A stretch of DNA of 64,000 nucleotides, taken from Deltaproteobacteria bacterium. Its GTDB lineage: Bacteria; Desulfobacterota; Binatia; UBA1149; JAJCZL01. Under the pieces are notes generated by a model. That model made no database searches and was not told the origin of the DNA. It saw only the letters and a program-made list of their open reading frames with translations. The stretch covers positions 1-64,000 of the forward strand of contig JAJCZL010000056.1 of NCBI GenBank assembly GCA_029262415.1, given 5' to 3'. Made by a program: the position numbers and the translations under genes. This document shows positions 19,458-29,004 of the stretch, one piece after another. How positions within the stretch are numbered: the stretch's first letter is position 1; the number at the start of each line of letters is the position of its first letter.

Positions 19458-20467
19458 AGCAGGTCTTGGCCGCACTGGTTGAAGGTCGCAATCTGACAGA
19501 AGGCGAGATGGAAGCTGCAGTTGGTGTTTTGATGGACGGTGGGGCGACGCCTGCCCAGACCGGGGCGTTCTTGGCCGCGCTGCGCGCCAAAGGCGAGACG
19601 GTCGACGAACTGGTTGCGACGGTGCGCGTGGTGCGTGCGCGCTCGATTCGCGTGCAGGCGGCCGGAGACGTCATCGATACCTGTGGTACCGGCGGTGATG
19701 GCCGGGGCACGTTTAACGTCTCGACCGCTGCCGCGTTTGTCGCCGCAGCGGGCGGAGCGAAAGTCGCCAAACATGGAAACCGCGCGGCTTCGGGGAAGGT
19801 CGGCGCGGCCGATGTTCTTGAAGCGCTCGGAGCGCGTATTGAGCTCGACGCCGTGGATGCCGCACGCGTGCTTGCCGAAACCGGAATTACCTTCATGTTC
19901 GCGCCGTGTTTCCACCCGGCGTTTCGTCACGTCGGTCCGGTGCGCAAGGAGCTGGGTTTTCGCACGTTGTTCAACCTCACAGGTCCGCTGTGTAACCCCG
20001 CCGGTGCGCGTCGCCAATTACTCGGTTTGTTCTCGCGTGAGGCGATGTCGATGGTTGCCGCAGCGTTGCAGCGTCTTGGCTGTGAGCATGCACTCGTAGT
20101 GCACGGTCGCGACGGCAGCGATGAAATCACCACCACCGGTCCTAGCTACGTCCTCGAAGTCCGGTCCGACTCGGTCGATGAATACGAGATTGCGCCCGCT
20201 GACTTCGGAATCGAGACTGTAGCCGCAGATGCGCTGAAGGGGAGCGACGCCAGCGGCAACGCAGCGCTGATTCGCCGCGTTCTTGTCGGCGAGGTGGGCC
20301 CTGCGGGCGACATCGTCGCGCTGAACGCAGGCGCCGCACTGTACGTCGCCGGTAATGCGCTTAGCATTCACGAGGGTGTGCAGTCGGCCCGCGCCCTTAT
20401 AGCTGACGGGGCGCCTGCACGGGTCCTCGATGCGTTCGTGCGAGCTACCAATGCAGGTGCGACGTGA
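19454..20467 (+). CDS. trpD: Anthranilate phosphoribosyltransferase
   Basis: A 337-residue enzyme joining anthranilate and phosphoribosyl pyrophosphate. The PRPP site DTCGTGGDGRGTFNVSTAAA lies at about residues 76-95, followed by KVAKHGNRAASGKVGAADVL. The conserved FAPCFHPAFRHVGPVRKELG and FNLTGPLCNPAGA segments are present. There is no fused glutamine amidotransferase. The start is GTG 19454 overlapping the trpE stop, and the stop overlaps the GTG of trpC, so trpE, trpD and trpC are probably translationally coupled. Confidence 0.97.
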   Translation: MKQVLAALVEGRNLTEGEMEAAVGVLMDGGATPAQTGAFLAALRAKGETVDELVATVRVVRARSIRVQAAGDVIDTCGTGGDGRGTFNVSTAAAFVAAAGGAKVAKHGNRAASGKVGAADVLEALGARIELDAVDAARVLAETGITFMFAPCFHPAFRHVGPVRKELGFRTLFNLTGPLCNPAGARRQLLGLFSREAMSMVAAALQRLGCEHALVVHGRDGSDEITTTGPSYVLEVRSDSVDEYEIAPADFGIETVAADALKGSDASGNAALIRRVLVGEVGPAGDIVALNAGAALYVAGNALSIHEGVQSARALIADGAPARVLDAFVRATNAGAT

Positions 20468-21252
20468 TTCTCGACGAGATCCTTGCAACCAAGCGCGATG
20501 AGGTCGCAGCTGCACGGCGCAGGTACGATGAAGACGCACTGCGTGCCTCCGAGGGCTATGGCGAGCCGCGTCGCGGTTTTACGCGTGCTCTTCGCGCCGC
20601 GAAGGGGCCCGCGGTGATTGCGGAGATCAAACGGGCGTCGCCCTCCAAGGGCGTGCTCCGTGCAGACTTTGACCCGGCTCTGCATGCGCGCCAGTACGCC
20701 GGTGCGGGAGCGACGTGCCTATCGGTGTTAACCGACCAGAAGTACTTTCAAGGATCGCTTGAATACCTGCGTGCGGTCCGTGGCGCGTGTGAGCTGCCGT
20801 TGCTGCGTAAGGATTTCACCATCGACCCCTACCAGATTGTTGAGGCGCGGGCGTGGGGCGCAGACGCGGTGCTACTGATTGTCGCCGCGCTCGACAGCGA
20901 GCGGATCCGCGACCTGACCGCGCTGGCTGCAGATGAGCAACTTGACGTATTGGTTGAAGTTCACGACCGCGCAGAACTAGAGATTGCGATCGCCTGCGGT
21001 GCGCGTCTTGTCGGTATCAACAACCGCGACCTTCGTACGTTCAAGACCTCGCTCGACACGACCCGTAACCTCGCGCCGTTGGTCCCCCGCGAGACCACGT
21101 TGGTCTCAGAGAGCGGACTCCAGACGCGTGCCCAACTCGAAGAACTAGCGGCGCTCGGCGTAGGCGCTTTTCTCATTGGCGAGCACTTCATGCGTGCCGA
21201 TGATCCCGGCACCGCGCTCGCCGAGCTTACAATGGTAAGCACCGGCGGCTGA
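20464..21252 (+). CDS. trpC: Indole-3-glycerol phosphate synthase
   Basis: A 262-residue TIM barrel enzyme. Signature segments are VIAEIKRASPSKGVLRADFD, the lysine in LLRKDFTIDPYQIVEARAWG, LVGINNRDLRTFKTSLDTT and LVSESGLQT. It is a stand-alone enzyme, not fused to TrpF. It starts with GTG overlapping the trpD stop. Its TGA lies in the loop of a perfect 11-bp inverted repeat that separates it from trpF. Confidence 0.97.
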   Translation: MILDEILATKRDEVAAARRRYDEDALRASEGYGEPRRGFTRALRAAKGPAVIAEIKRASPSKGVLRADFDPALHARQYAGAGATCLSVLTDQKYFQGSLEYLRAVRGACELPLLRKDFTIDPYQIVEARAWGADAVLLIVAALDSERIRDLTALAADEQLDVLVEVHDRAELEIAIACGARLVGINNRDLRTFKTSLDTTRNLAPLVPRETTLVSESGLQTRAQLEELAALGVGAFLIGEHFMRADDPGTALAELTMVSTGG

Positions 21253-21264
21253 GCGCCGGTGCTT
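21237..21264 (+). other. Perfect 11-bp hairpin on the trpC stop codon
   Basis: AAGCACCGGCG (21237-21247) and CGCCGGTGCTT (21254-21264) are exact reverse complements around a six-base loop GCTGAG that holds the trpC stop. No run of T follows, so it is not a classical intrinsic terminator. A second, shorter hairpin GTCGGC/GCCGAC is at 21289-21306. Likely roles are mRNA processing or protection, or separation of trpEDC from trpFBA expression. These are inferences. Confidence 0.6.
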
Positions 21265-21324
21265 GAATCGGTCGCTCCTGAGGGGTCAGTCGGCCCGGGC
21301 GCCGACCTCGTATATAGTGAAAAC

Positions 21325-21969
21325 GTGAAGCTTTGGTTGAAGATTTGCGGAGTCCGCCGTGGCCGAGATGCACGCGTTGCCGTGGCGGCTGGGGCCGACG
21401 CCATCGGGGTAAATTTTTCTGCAGCGAGTAAGCGGTTTGCGACCTTTGAGCAGGCCCGTGAAGTCGTGGCGGCGGTGCCGACCGGGTTTCCGGTCTATGG
21501 GGTGTTTGCCGATGCCGGCCGCGCGGAGATCGGACGTACTATCGAAGAAACCGGAATCACCGGCGTGCAGCTTCACGGCGCAGAGCCGTTGTCTGAGGCA
21601 CTGGGGTGGGGGCTCCCTGTGATTTTTGCACGCAAGGTCCTCGAGCCGCTCGATGCAGGACTGCGAATGCTTCTGGCGAAGCCGGCCCCCGACCCAGAGG
21701 AAGGGCAGGGACGCATTCGTCTGTTACTCGACAGCCCGGCCGGTGGCGGCAGCGGCCTGCGTTTCGATGACCGTGTGTTGCGCGCGGCCGGCTACAACGA
21801 TTTTTCGTCATGTATCGTTGCCGGAGGCCTTACACCGGCCAACGTCGGGAGCGTTGTCGAGGCCATGCACCCGTTTGGGGTCGATACAGCCGGAGGAGTT
21901 GAGACCGAACCGGGTATGAAGGAATCTGTGCTCATCGAGGAGTTCATTCGCAATGCGCGCACTGCCTGA
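21325..21969 (+). CDS. trpF: Phosphoribosylanthranilate isomerase
   Basis: A 214-residue TIM barrel isomerase. The start [20 protein letters not shown] matches the family (MxxKICG). The strands [30 protein letters not shown] and [20 protein letters not shown] can be followed to [15 protein letters not shown] chose GTG 21325; the in-frame GTG at 21259 would put 22 unfamiliar residues in front and lie inside the hairpin arm. Neither start has a strong ribosome binding site. The end overlaps trpB by 17 bases. Confidence 0.93.
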   Translation: MKLWLKICGVRRGRDARVAVAAGADAIGVNFSAASKRFATFEQAREVVAAVPTGFPVYGVFADAGRAEIGRTIEETGITGVQLHGAEPLSEALGWGLPVIFARKVLEPLDAGLRMLLAKPAPDPEEGQGRIRLLLDSPAGGGSGLRFDDRVLRAAGYNDFSSCIVAGGLTPANVGSVVEAMHPFGVDTAGGVETEPGMKESVLIEEFIRNARTA

Positions 21970-23146
21970 CGCCACCGGTCGCTTCGGCGATTTCGGCGGG
22001 CGCTACGTACCCGAGACTTTAATGCCGGCTCTTATCGAGTTGTCCCAGGCCTATGACCGTTGGAGTGTAGACGAAGGGTTTCTCGGCGACTTGGCGGCTC
22101 TGCAGTCGGGCTACGCTGCGCGGCCGACGTTGCTGTACCCGGCGATGCGGCTGAGCGAACAGCTTGGCGGAGCGCGCATCTATCTGAAGCGTGAAGATCT
22201 TTGCCACACCGGCGCGCACAAGATCAACAACACGATCGGGCAGGCGTTGCTCGCCAAGAAAATGGGCAAGCAGCGTGTGATCGCAGAGACCGGAGCGGGA
22301 CAGCACGGCGTCGCATCGGCGACCATCTGCGCGTTGATGGGTCTGGACTGCGAGGTGTTCATGGGTGCCGACGACATCGCGCGCCAGGCACTCAACGTGT
22401 TTCGAATGAAGCTGCTCGGCGCGAAAGTGGTTGCGGTAGAGTCCGGCAGCCGGACGCTCAAAGACGCGATCAACGAAGCGATGCGCGACTGGGTGACGAA
22501 TGTCGAGACGACCTACTATTGCATCGGTTCGACGATGGGTCCGCACCCATACCCTATGATGGTCCGCGACTTCCAAGCGGTGATCGGTAAGGAGGTGCGT
22601 CAGCAGATCCTCAAAGCCGAAGGCCGTTTGCCCGACTTGCTGGTCGCGTGCGTCGGCGGTGGAAGCAACGCTATGGGGTTGTTCCATCCCTTTATCGATG
22701 ACGTCGGCGTCGCGATGGCGGGTGTCGAGGCGGCAGGTGACGGACTCGAAAGCGGACGCCATTCGGCCTCGATCGTCAAAGGTCAGATAGGTGTGTTGCA
22801 TGGTAAGAAGACGTTCTTGCTGCAGGACGAACTTGGCCAGATTCGCGACGCGCACTCGATCGCACCAGGCTTGGATTACCCCGGCGTCGGACCCGAGCAT
22901 GCGTGGCTGAAAGACACCGGTCGTGCCGACTATGTGTCGGTCGACGATAAGCAGGCCGTTGACGCTTTGCAGTTGCTGTCGCGGACGGAAGGGGTGATTC
23001 CGGCGCTTGAAAGCGCGCATGCCGTTGCCCACGCCGTCGCGGTCGCGCCTACGATGGCTAAGGACAAGATCATCGTCGTCAATCTTTCGGGACGCGGCGA
23101 CAAGGACATGCCGAGCGTCGCCGAATACCTCGGAGTGCATCTCTAA
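21953..23146 (+). CDS. trpB: Tryptophan synthase beta chain
   Basis: A 397-residue PLP enzyme of the TrpB1 class, joining indole and serine. It starts [20 protein letters not shown]. The PLP lysine is in [20 protein letters not shown], with [20 protein letters not shown] after it. The phosphate-binding [12 protein letters not shown] and the C-terminal [16 protein letters not shown] are intact. It overlaps trpF and abuts trpA, the usual coupling for the two subunits of one complex. Confidence 0.98.
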   Translation: MRALPDATGRFGDFGGRYVPETLMPALIELSQAYDRWSVDEGFLGDLAALQSGYAARPTLLYPAMRLSEQLGGARIYLKREDLCHTGAHKINNTIGQALLAKKMGKQRVIAETGAGQHGVASATICALMGLDCEVFMGADDIARQALNVFRMKLLGAKVVAVESGSRTLKDAINEAMRDWVTNVETTYYCIGSTMGPHPYPMMVRDFQAVIGKEVRQQILKAEGRLPDLLVACVGGGSNAMGLFHPFIDDVGVAMAGVEAAGDGLESGRHSASIVKGQIGVLHGKKTFLLQDELGQIRDAHSIAPGLDYPGVGPEHAWLKDTGRADYVSVDDKQAVDALQLLSRTEGVIPALESAHAVAHAVAVAPTMAKDKIIVVNLSGRGDKDMPSVAEYLGVHL

Positions 23147-23965
23147 GTGGCAGCGCAGAGTAGGATCAGCGCTGTTCTCGACAGGCTCGCACACGAGGGC
23201 CGCAAGGCTTTGGTCCCGTTTTTCTCCGTGGGCGACCCCGACATTGACGTCACGCGTCGCGCCGTGCTGGCTGCGGCCAAGGCGGGGGCAGACATCATTG
23301 AGTTGGGTGTGCCGTTCTCCGATCCGATCGCTGATGGGCCGGTGATTCAAGCATCCAGCCAGCGTGCGTTGCGCGGAGGTGCGAGCCTGCCGGGCGTGCT
23401 CGACCTAGTTGGCTCGCTGCGCACCGAGACAGAAGTGCCGATTGTGTTGTTCGGCTACTACAACCCGTTCTTTCGTTACGGCGATGCGTTGCTGGCACGC
23501 GACGCCAAAACCGCCGGCGTTGACGGGATCTTGTGCGTCGACCTTCCCCCTGAAGAAGCCGGTCCGCTCTCGGCTGCCTGTAAGGACTCAGGGCTCGATT
23601 CCATCTTCTTGCTTGCTCCGACCAGTGACGATTCACGTATCCGCGCCGTCGCCGAACGGTCGGCGGGCTTCGTATACTTTGTTGCAGTCACCGGCGTGAC
23701 TGGTGCCCGCACGGACGTGCCGGTGGGGATCGAAGACAAGGTCGCGCGTGTGCGTGAATTATGCGGACTCCCGGTCGGCGTCGGATTCGGCATCTCCGGC
23801 CCTGAGCAAGCGGTCGCGGTGGCGGCGTATGCCGATCTCGTTGTAGTCGGATCGGCGCTGGTGCGCGTGATGCACGAAGCCGGTCCGCGTGCGGCCGAAG
23901 TGGCCGGGGAGTTCACCGCCTTGCTCAGACAGGGCTTGGATGTTGCCTACCCGGGTCGCGCTTAA
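23147..23965 (+). CDS. trpA: Tryptophan synthase alpha chain
   Basis: A 272-residue TIM barrel subunit that cleaves indole-3-glycerol phosphate. The catalytic glutamate lies in IIELGVPFSDPIADGPVIQA and the catalytic aspartate in GILCVDLPPEEAGPL. FVYFVAVTGVTGARTDVP is the family loop. It starts at GTG 23147 directly after the trpB stop. folC follows after 20 bases; accD, often found between trpA and folC in proteobacteria, is absent. Confidence 0.97.
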   Translation: MAAQSRISAVLDRLAHEGRKALVPFFSVGDPDIDVTRRAVLAAAKAGADIIELGVPFSDPIADGPVIQASSQRALRGGASLPGVLDLVGSLRTETEVPIVLFGYYNPFFRYGDALLARDAKTAGVDGILCVDLPPEEAGPLSAACKDSGLDSIFLLAPTSDDSRIRAVAERSAGFVYFVAVTGVTGARTDVPVGIEDKVARVRELCGLPVGVGFGISGPEQAVAVAAYADLVVVGSALVRVMHEAGPRAAEVAGEFTALLRQGLDVAYPGRA

Positions 23966-23985
23966 GTGCACGGCGCACATCGAAG

Positions 23986-25254
23986 ATGAGCAGCACCTAC
24001 CGTCAAACCCTGGATTGGCTTTACACGCGCGAAGCGAAGCTGGGAATGGACTTCCGTCTCGACCGTATGCAGCCGGTGCTCAGACGGCTGCAAAACCCGG
24101 ATGCGAGCTTCCCGTCGATCCTAATTGCCGGCACCAACGGCAAGGGGTCGACGGCCGCGCTGCTCGCGTCGGTTTACTTGCAAGCGGGTTTTGCCGTCGG
24201 TTTGTACACATCACCCCATCTGTTGAGCTTTCGCGAGAGAGTCCAGGTTGACGGCGAGTTGATTGCAGAAGACCGAGTCGTCGACTTCACTGCTGAGATC
24301 AATACCGCGATGGAAGCCTGTGGGCAAGAACTCACGTTTTTTGAGATCGCCACCCTCATGGCCTTTCTCGAGTTCCGCCGCGGGGCAGTCGACCTCGCGG
24401 TGCTCGAAGTAGGAATGGGCGGCCGCCTCGATGCCACCAATGTCGTCACGCCGGTGTGCTCGGTCGTTACCACGGTGTCGCGCGACCACATGCGCTTTCT
24501 CGGCGATACAGTTGAGCAGATTGCCGAAGAAAAGGCAGGCGTCATGCGCCGCGGCGTCCCGGTGGTTACCGGTGCTGTGACCACCGCTGTCGACCGCGTG
24601 CTTGATGCCGCTGCGCAGAAAGTCGGTGCTCGGCGGATTGCCTACGGGCGCGAGTTCAGTGAACTCGGCGACCGTGTCGAGTCAGGTGTTCGGAGATCCG
24701 GATTGGCAGGTTCCCATCAGCGAGAAAACGCGGCGGTTGCGGCTGCGGTGGTGCGTACGCTGCAGGGCCGTTTCGAGGTTGATGAGGAGGACCTGGTCGA
24801 GGGCATTGCGCGCGTGCGCTGGCCCGCGCGTCTGGAGACTATAGCTGAGTCGCCGCTTACCGTCATCGATGCGGCCCACAACCCCGACGCTGCCGACCGC
24901 CTCCTTGCGGCGTTGCGCGTGTTGACGTTACCGTCGCCGCGCGTTCTGGTGTTCGGGGTCATGGCCGACAAAGATTGGACGGAAATGCTCGCAATGCTGC
25001 TGCCGGAGTTCGATCAGGCGGTGTTCGTCCCGGTCGCACAACCGCGCGCCTTGGATCCGGCCGAAGCGCTCGCATTGTCAACGGATATCAAACCCGCGAT
25101 AACGGCTGCGACCGCTCTCGAGGGGTTGCGAGCGGCACGCAAGTTCGCGGGTTCAGAGGGCAGCGTAGTCATAGCCGGTTCGATATTCCTTGCGGCCGAG
25201 GTTTACGAAGAGGCGGGTGGCCGGTCGCGGCCGTTTGAGATTGACATTGACTGA
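23986..25254 (+). CDS. folC: Folylpolyglutamate synthase / dihydrofolate synthase
   Basis: A 422-residue Mur-ligase-family enzyme that adds glutamate to folates (and, in bifunctional members, to dihydropteroate). The P-loop is IAGTNGKGSTAALLASV near residue 48. LEVGMGGRLDATNVVTP, the HMRFLGDTVEQIAEEKAGV segment and VIDAAHNPDAADRLLAALRV follow the family order. The C-terminal domain ends EAGGRSRPFEIDID. The end of the gene may overlap the lptD frame, depending on the lptD start. Confidence 0.95.
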   Translation: MSSTYRQTLDWLYTREAKLGMDFRLDRMQPVLRRLQNPDASFPSILIAGTNGKGSTAALLASVYLQAGFAVGLYTSPHLLSFRERVQVDGELIAEDRVVDFTAEINTAMEACGQELTFFEIATLMAFLEFRRGAVDLAVLEVGMGGRLDATNVVTPVCSVVTTVSRDHMRFLGDTVEQIAEEKAGVMRRGVPVVTGAVTTAVDRVLDAAAQKVGARRIAYGREFSELGDRVESGVRRSGLAGSHQRENAAVAAAVVRTLQGRFEVDEEDLVEGIARVRWPARLETIAESPLTVIDAAHNPDAADRLLAALRVLTLPSPRVLVFGVMADKDWTEMLAMLLPEFDQAVFVPVAQPRALDPAEALALSTDIKPAITAATALEGLRAARKFAGSEGSVVIAGSIFLAAEVYEEAGGRSRPFEIDID

Positions 25255-25258
25255 CAGC

Positions 25259-27553
25259 TTGAAGCTTGCGCCTCGGCGGCGCGGAAGTTGGTCTATCCGG
25301 TGGAGATGTCGCCTGGGGTTCGTCTTTGTGTGGTCTGCTTACGCGTTAGTCACGGTTGTGGCGTTCTCGACAGACCTGCATGCGGAATCGATCGAACTCG
25401 AGGCCGATACGATCAGTTACATCCAAGAGGGCGAAATCGTCGAAGCCAACGGCAATGTACGGGTCAATTGGGCTTCAAACGCACTGCGTGCAGGCGTGCT
25501 GAGGCTTGAGAAGGTACGCGGCCGGCTGGTCGCCGGCGGGGGCCTGCTACTGACCGCCCCCGACTACGGAGTGACGGCCGACTCCCTCGAACTCTTCCTA
25601 GAAAACGAAACCGGACGCTTCGACAACGTACAGATCTCTCTTGGCGACCGCCCCGGTGGCTTTGGCGGGCGTGTCGTCGAGAAAGACCTTGGTCAGCGCT
25701 ACGTCGTACGCGACGGGTACTATACCACCTGTCATCTGCGCGAAGACGGCAATCCGGATTGGGATATCAGCTCGGAGAAGATTGAGGTTCAAGCCGACAG
25801 TCACGGTACGATGCAGAACGGTCTGCTTCGGGTTCGCGGTATCCCGGTCCTGTACGTTCCGTATATGGTCTTTCCGGTCGGAGACGAGCGCCGTTCGGGG
25901 CTGCTACAGCCGAACATCGGGCACTCCAGCGTCACGGGCGCGATCTACTACCAGCCTTATTTTTGGGCGATCGACAAACACATGGACCTGACTACTACGT
26001 TCGGGCTCGAGACCTCTGCGCGCATCGGTCTTGTTAACGAGTTCCGTTACGCGCCGAGCAAAGACACCAAGGGAGCCTTTCAGGTCGAGTACTACAACGA
26101 GAAAATCCGTGGCGATGCGGTAACCGACATCGTGTCGCCGCTGTTCAGCGGCCGTTCGGTGCCGATCGACCGTGCGGCTATCAGCGGTATGCACCGGCAG
26201 CGGCTGAGTCCGGAGAGCGATTTCTACCTCGATGTGCTCGCGGCGACCGACGACCTGTACTTCCGTGAAATAGATACCGTCGAGGGAAGCCGTGAGCACA
26301 TCGACCTGCGCCGCAAGGCGCGCTACTCGCGATCCGATGGTGGGTTGATCTCGCGTGCGGGGTTCTCGAGCTACGGCGCCGAGGCAGAGTTTTACCAGGA
26401 CTTCGTCAGGCCCAAGGACAATGTCGGCAACTTCATCGACGATGCGAGTTCTTTCACCATCCAGAAACCGCTCGAGCTCTGGGGGGAACGCGACGGAGAA
26501 TGGTTGGGTGGTGTCGCGTTCGTGGCCGAGGGCTCGGTCGCGGAGTTCTGGCGGGAAAAATCGACGAAAGGTCAACGTCTCGATCTCGTCACGACGATCG
26601 AAAAACCGATCGCGCCCGGCGGACCCGTGAAGGCCAAGCTTTGGGGCCGCGGGCGCGCCACGGGCTATCGAATGGACGAGCGGATGCCGGTCGATATTTT
26701 AACCGGCAATGTCGGTACCGAACTCGATGAATTTCCCAGCCGAGGAGTGATCGAGGCCGGTGCAGATGTGAGCATGGGGCTGGCTAGGGACTTCGAGCTG
26801 GATTCGGAGCGTTGGACCGGGATGCGTAATGTCCTCGAGCCTTTCGTTTCCGCCCACCGTACCAGCGGCAGCGCGCGCGGTGAGTTGCCGCTGTATGACG
26901 GGGCTGATTCCATCGAGGGCCGCACGACCGGTACCTATGGCGTCGTCTCACGGTTGCTGTTCGACGAGCGTGAAACGAGAGAGCACCGGGAACTCGCCAG
27001 GTTACAACTTTCGCAAACCTACAACTTCAGCGAGCGTGTCAGGACCGATAATTTCTCCGATATCGACTTCGCGGCGCTGTTGGTTCCCAGCGATCGCCTC
27101 TCGCTCAACACGCTCGTCTCCTACGATACCGACGGTGCGATCGTGACCGGCGCGATAGCATCGCTGGCCTGGTACTCTGACATCGATGAGGTGATTGCCG
27201 GCCGCGGCACCAGCCTTGGAGCCGCCTATCACTACGTTCGCGACGGCGGGCTGGAAGCGCTCGAAGCGCGAGGAACGCTGGGCCTCAGTGAGCGGGTCAG
27301 CCTAGGAGCGAAAGTACGCTACGATTTCGTCGGTGAGCGCTTCATCGAAGAGGCGGTCAGCGCGCGCCTGACCTCGAGTTGTGACTGTTGGGCGATAAAC
27401 ATCGCTGCGGTTAACCAGGTTAACCCCGATGAGTTTCAGTTTCGAATTCTGGTCGAGTTCGGCGGAATCGGAAGTCTTGGCAATGCGTCCGGAACTGGCC
27501 TGGTATCGACCCCGCAAGATCCGGCTGAACGTAACTGGAGGGGCGGCTGGTGA
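25259..27553 (+). CDS. lptD: LPS assembly outer membrane protein LptD
   Basis: A protein of about 764 residues that inserts lipopolysaccharide into the outer leaflet. The signal peptide has an arginine-rich start and the core FVFVWSAYALVTVVAFSTDL, cut near HAES. The periplasmic OstA/LptA-like domain starts ESIELEADTISYIQEGEIVE. The barrel begins near RRSGLLQPNIGHSSVTGAIY and ends with SSCDCWAINIA and the aromatic-rich EFQFRILVEFGG. Start is uncertain: the frame is open from TTG 25190, and TTG 25247 and 25259 are further choices. I prefer 25259, after the folC stop, since it gives a compact signal peptide. Confidence 0.9.
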   Translation: MKLAPRRRGSWSIRWRCRLGFVFVWSAYALVTVVAFSTDLHAESIELEADTISYIQEGEIVEANGNVRVNWASNALRAGVLRLEKVRGRLVAGGGLLLTAPDYGVTADSLELFLENETGRFDNVQISLGDRPGGFGGRVVEKDLGQRYVVRDGYYTTCHLREDGNPDWDISSEKIEVQADSHGTMQNGLLRVRGIPVLYVPYMVFPVGDERRSGLLQPNIGHSSVTGAIYYQPYFWAIDKHMDLTTTFGLETSARIGLVNEFRYAPSKDTKGAFQVEYYNEKIRGDAVTDIVSPLFSGRSVPIDRAAISGMHRQRLSPESDFYLDVLAATDDLYFREIDTVEGSREHIDLRRKARYSRSDGGLISRAGFSSYGAEAEFYQDFVRPKDNVGNFIDDASSFTIQKPLELWGERDGEWLGGVAFVAEGSVAEFWREKSTKGQRLDLVTTIEKPIAPGGPVKAKLWGRGRATGYRMDERMPVDILTGNVGTELDEFPSRGVIEAGADVSMGLARDFELDSERWTGMRNVLEPFVSAHRTSGSARGELPLYDGADSIEGRTTGTYGVVSRLLFDERETREHRELARLQLSQTYNFSERVRTDNFSDIDFAALLVPSDRLSLNTLVSYDTDGAIVTGAIASLAWYSDIDEVIAGRGTSLGAAYHYVRDGGLEALEARGTLGLSERVSLGAKVRYDFVGERFIEEAVSARLTSSCDCWAINIAAVNQVNPDEFQFRILVEFGGIGSLGNASGTGLVSTPQDPAERNWRGGW

Positions 27554-27581
27554 AGGCTCTGGTAACAGGCGGATCAATAAT

Positions 27582-27959
27582 ATGAAACAAGAATCGCACG
27601 GACTTACCCGGGTCGAGCGCGTCGAGAAGCCGTGGGGCCATGAGTTGATTTGGGTTCACACCGACGCCTACGCCGGCAAGATCCTCCACATCAACGCGGG
27701 GCAAGCGCTGAGTTATCAGTTCCACGAGCACAAGACGGAAACGATCTATGTGATCAAGGGCACGCTCTTGCTTCATGTTTCTGAAGACGACAGCCCACCA
27801 CGGGTTCGCGAACTCAAACAGGGCAGTGCGTTTCACATTACCCCTGGGTTGCGTCACCGTTTCGAGGCGCACGAAGAGGTCGATCTGGTCGAGGTGTCGA
27901 CGCCGCAGCTCGGCGACGTGGTCAGGCTTTCCGATCGCTACGACCGGGTTCCGCGATAG
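27582..27959 (+). CDS. Cupin protein, mannose-6-phosphate isomerase type
   Basis: A 125-residue single cupin. RVEKPWGHELIWVHTDAYAG at about residues 10-29 is typical of the C-terminal cupin of type II phosphomannose isomerase / GDP-mannose pyrophosphorylase and related stand-alone cupins. QALSYQFHEHKTETIYVIKG carries the metal-binding histidines and glutamate, and ITPGLRHRFEAHE the last histidine. It may act in mannose metabolism or as a sugar-binding cupin; the substrate is not certain. The open frame runs further upstream inside lptD, but ATG 27582 gives the cupin start. An 11-codon reading frame resembling a dehydrogenase start precedes it. Confidence 0.8.
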   Translation: MKQESHGLTRVERVEKPWGHELIWVHTDAYAGKILHINAGQALSYQFHEHKTETIYVIKGTLLLHVSEDDSPPRVRELKQGSAFHITPGLRHRFEAHEEVDLVEVSTPQLGDVVRLSDRYDRVPR

Positions 27960-28048
27960 CGCAGCTGCGGCCATACACCGGGATGCATTGCGCGTACCGG
28001 ACGAAACGGAACGGTCAGTATCGCGAACGGGTTGGTTAACGGTCTGCA

Positions 28049-28987
28049 ATGCGTCCGGTCAGTGTCGATATCATCACAGGGTTTCTCGGCAGCGGGAAAA
28101 CTACGCTGTTACGTACTGCGCTCGCGCGTAGCCTGGCCGGCGACAAAGTCGCTGTCGTCGTAAACGAGATCGGCGACATCGGTATCGACGGTCGTGTTAT
28201 TACCGGACTTGATCATATCGAGAATGCTATCGAACTCTCGAGCGGATGCATCTGCTGCTCAATTGAAGATTCCCGCTTCGACCTAGCCATCCAAGAACTC
28301 GTTACGACGGTAGACCCCGCCTTGATTGTGATCGAGACTACCGGCGTCGCAGATCCAGAGCCGCTCAGATTGCGAATCGCCGAGGCCGGCCTCGGTTTGG
28401 ACGCGACGACTTGCGTGGTCGATGGACTCAACTACCGCCGCGCGATGGTGGAGACGCGGATCGCGCGTAGGCAGATCGAAACTGCCGACTTCTTGGTGCT
28501 CAACAAGGTCGATCTCATAGATGAGCGTGAGAAAGCTGCGGCTCTAAGGAAGCTCCGGCGCCTAAATAAACGTGCCCTGGTTCTCGAAGCTGAGCGCGGC
28601 GTGGTCGACGAGACTCTCCTGTTTGCGACCTCGGCTCGCAAGCAGCGCACGCGCACGACAGTGCAGGCTGCCGACCGTGTAATGGGGCATCTCAAGGCCG
28701 ACGATATCGGGTCGTATGCATACACCACCGATAGCGAATTCGACCGGCAACGCTTTGAGCGGATGCTTGCGCGCTTGCCGGGTACGATTTACCGCGCTAA
28801 GGGCTTTGTTCGCTTTCAAGGGCACGGCTGGGGCTGCCTTTTTAATTACACGTGTGGCCGGAGCGAGCTGAACTGGGTAAAATTGGCAGCGATGCCCGCA
28901 TCGAGCCAGGCGGTCTTCATCGGGCGTTCGATGCAGGAGGCGGTTCCGGGCATTCTTGAGGGGCTTGAGGCCTGTAAGGTGGGCTGA
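28049..28987 (+). CDS. COG0523 (CobW-like) metallochaperone GTPase
   Basis: A 312-residue G3E GTPase. The P-loop GFLGSGKTT is at residues 11-19, the metal-binding GCICC motif has cysteines 67, 69 and 70, and the guanine-specificity motif NKVD is at 152-155. The C-terminal CobW_C domain contains RLPGTIYRAKGFVRFQGHGW. Members insert or supply zinc, cobalt or other metals. No histidine-rich metal loop and no target gene are near, so the metal cannot be named. It is preceded by an 89-base gap and followed by gspE after 17 bases. Confidence 0.87.
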   Translation: MRPVSVDIITGFLGSGKTTLLRTALARSLAGDKVAVVVNEIGDIGIDGRVITGLDHIENAIELSSGCICCSIEDSRFDLAIQELVTTVDPALIVIETTGVADPEPLRLRIAEAGLGLDATTCVVDGLNYRRAMVETRIARRQIETADFLVLNKVDLIDEREKAAALRKLRRLNKRALVLEAERGVVDETLLFATSARKQRTRTTVQAADRVMGHLKADDIGSYAYTTDSEFDRQRFERMLARLPGTIYRAKGFVRFQGHGWGCLFNYTCGRSELNWVKLAAMPASSQAVFIGRSMQEAVPGILEGLEACKVG

Positions 28988-29004
28988 GGACAGCAGCAGC
29001 GAAG

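Noticed and set aside
22019-23350. Minus-strand open frame of 443 codons opposite trpB
   Set aside because: Shadow of trpB; no recognisable domain or ribosome binding site.
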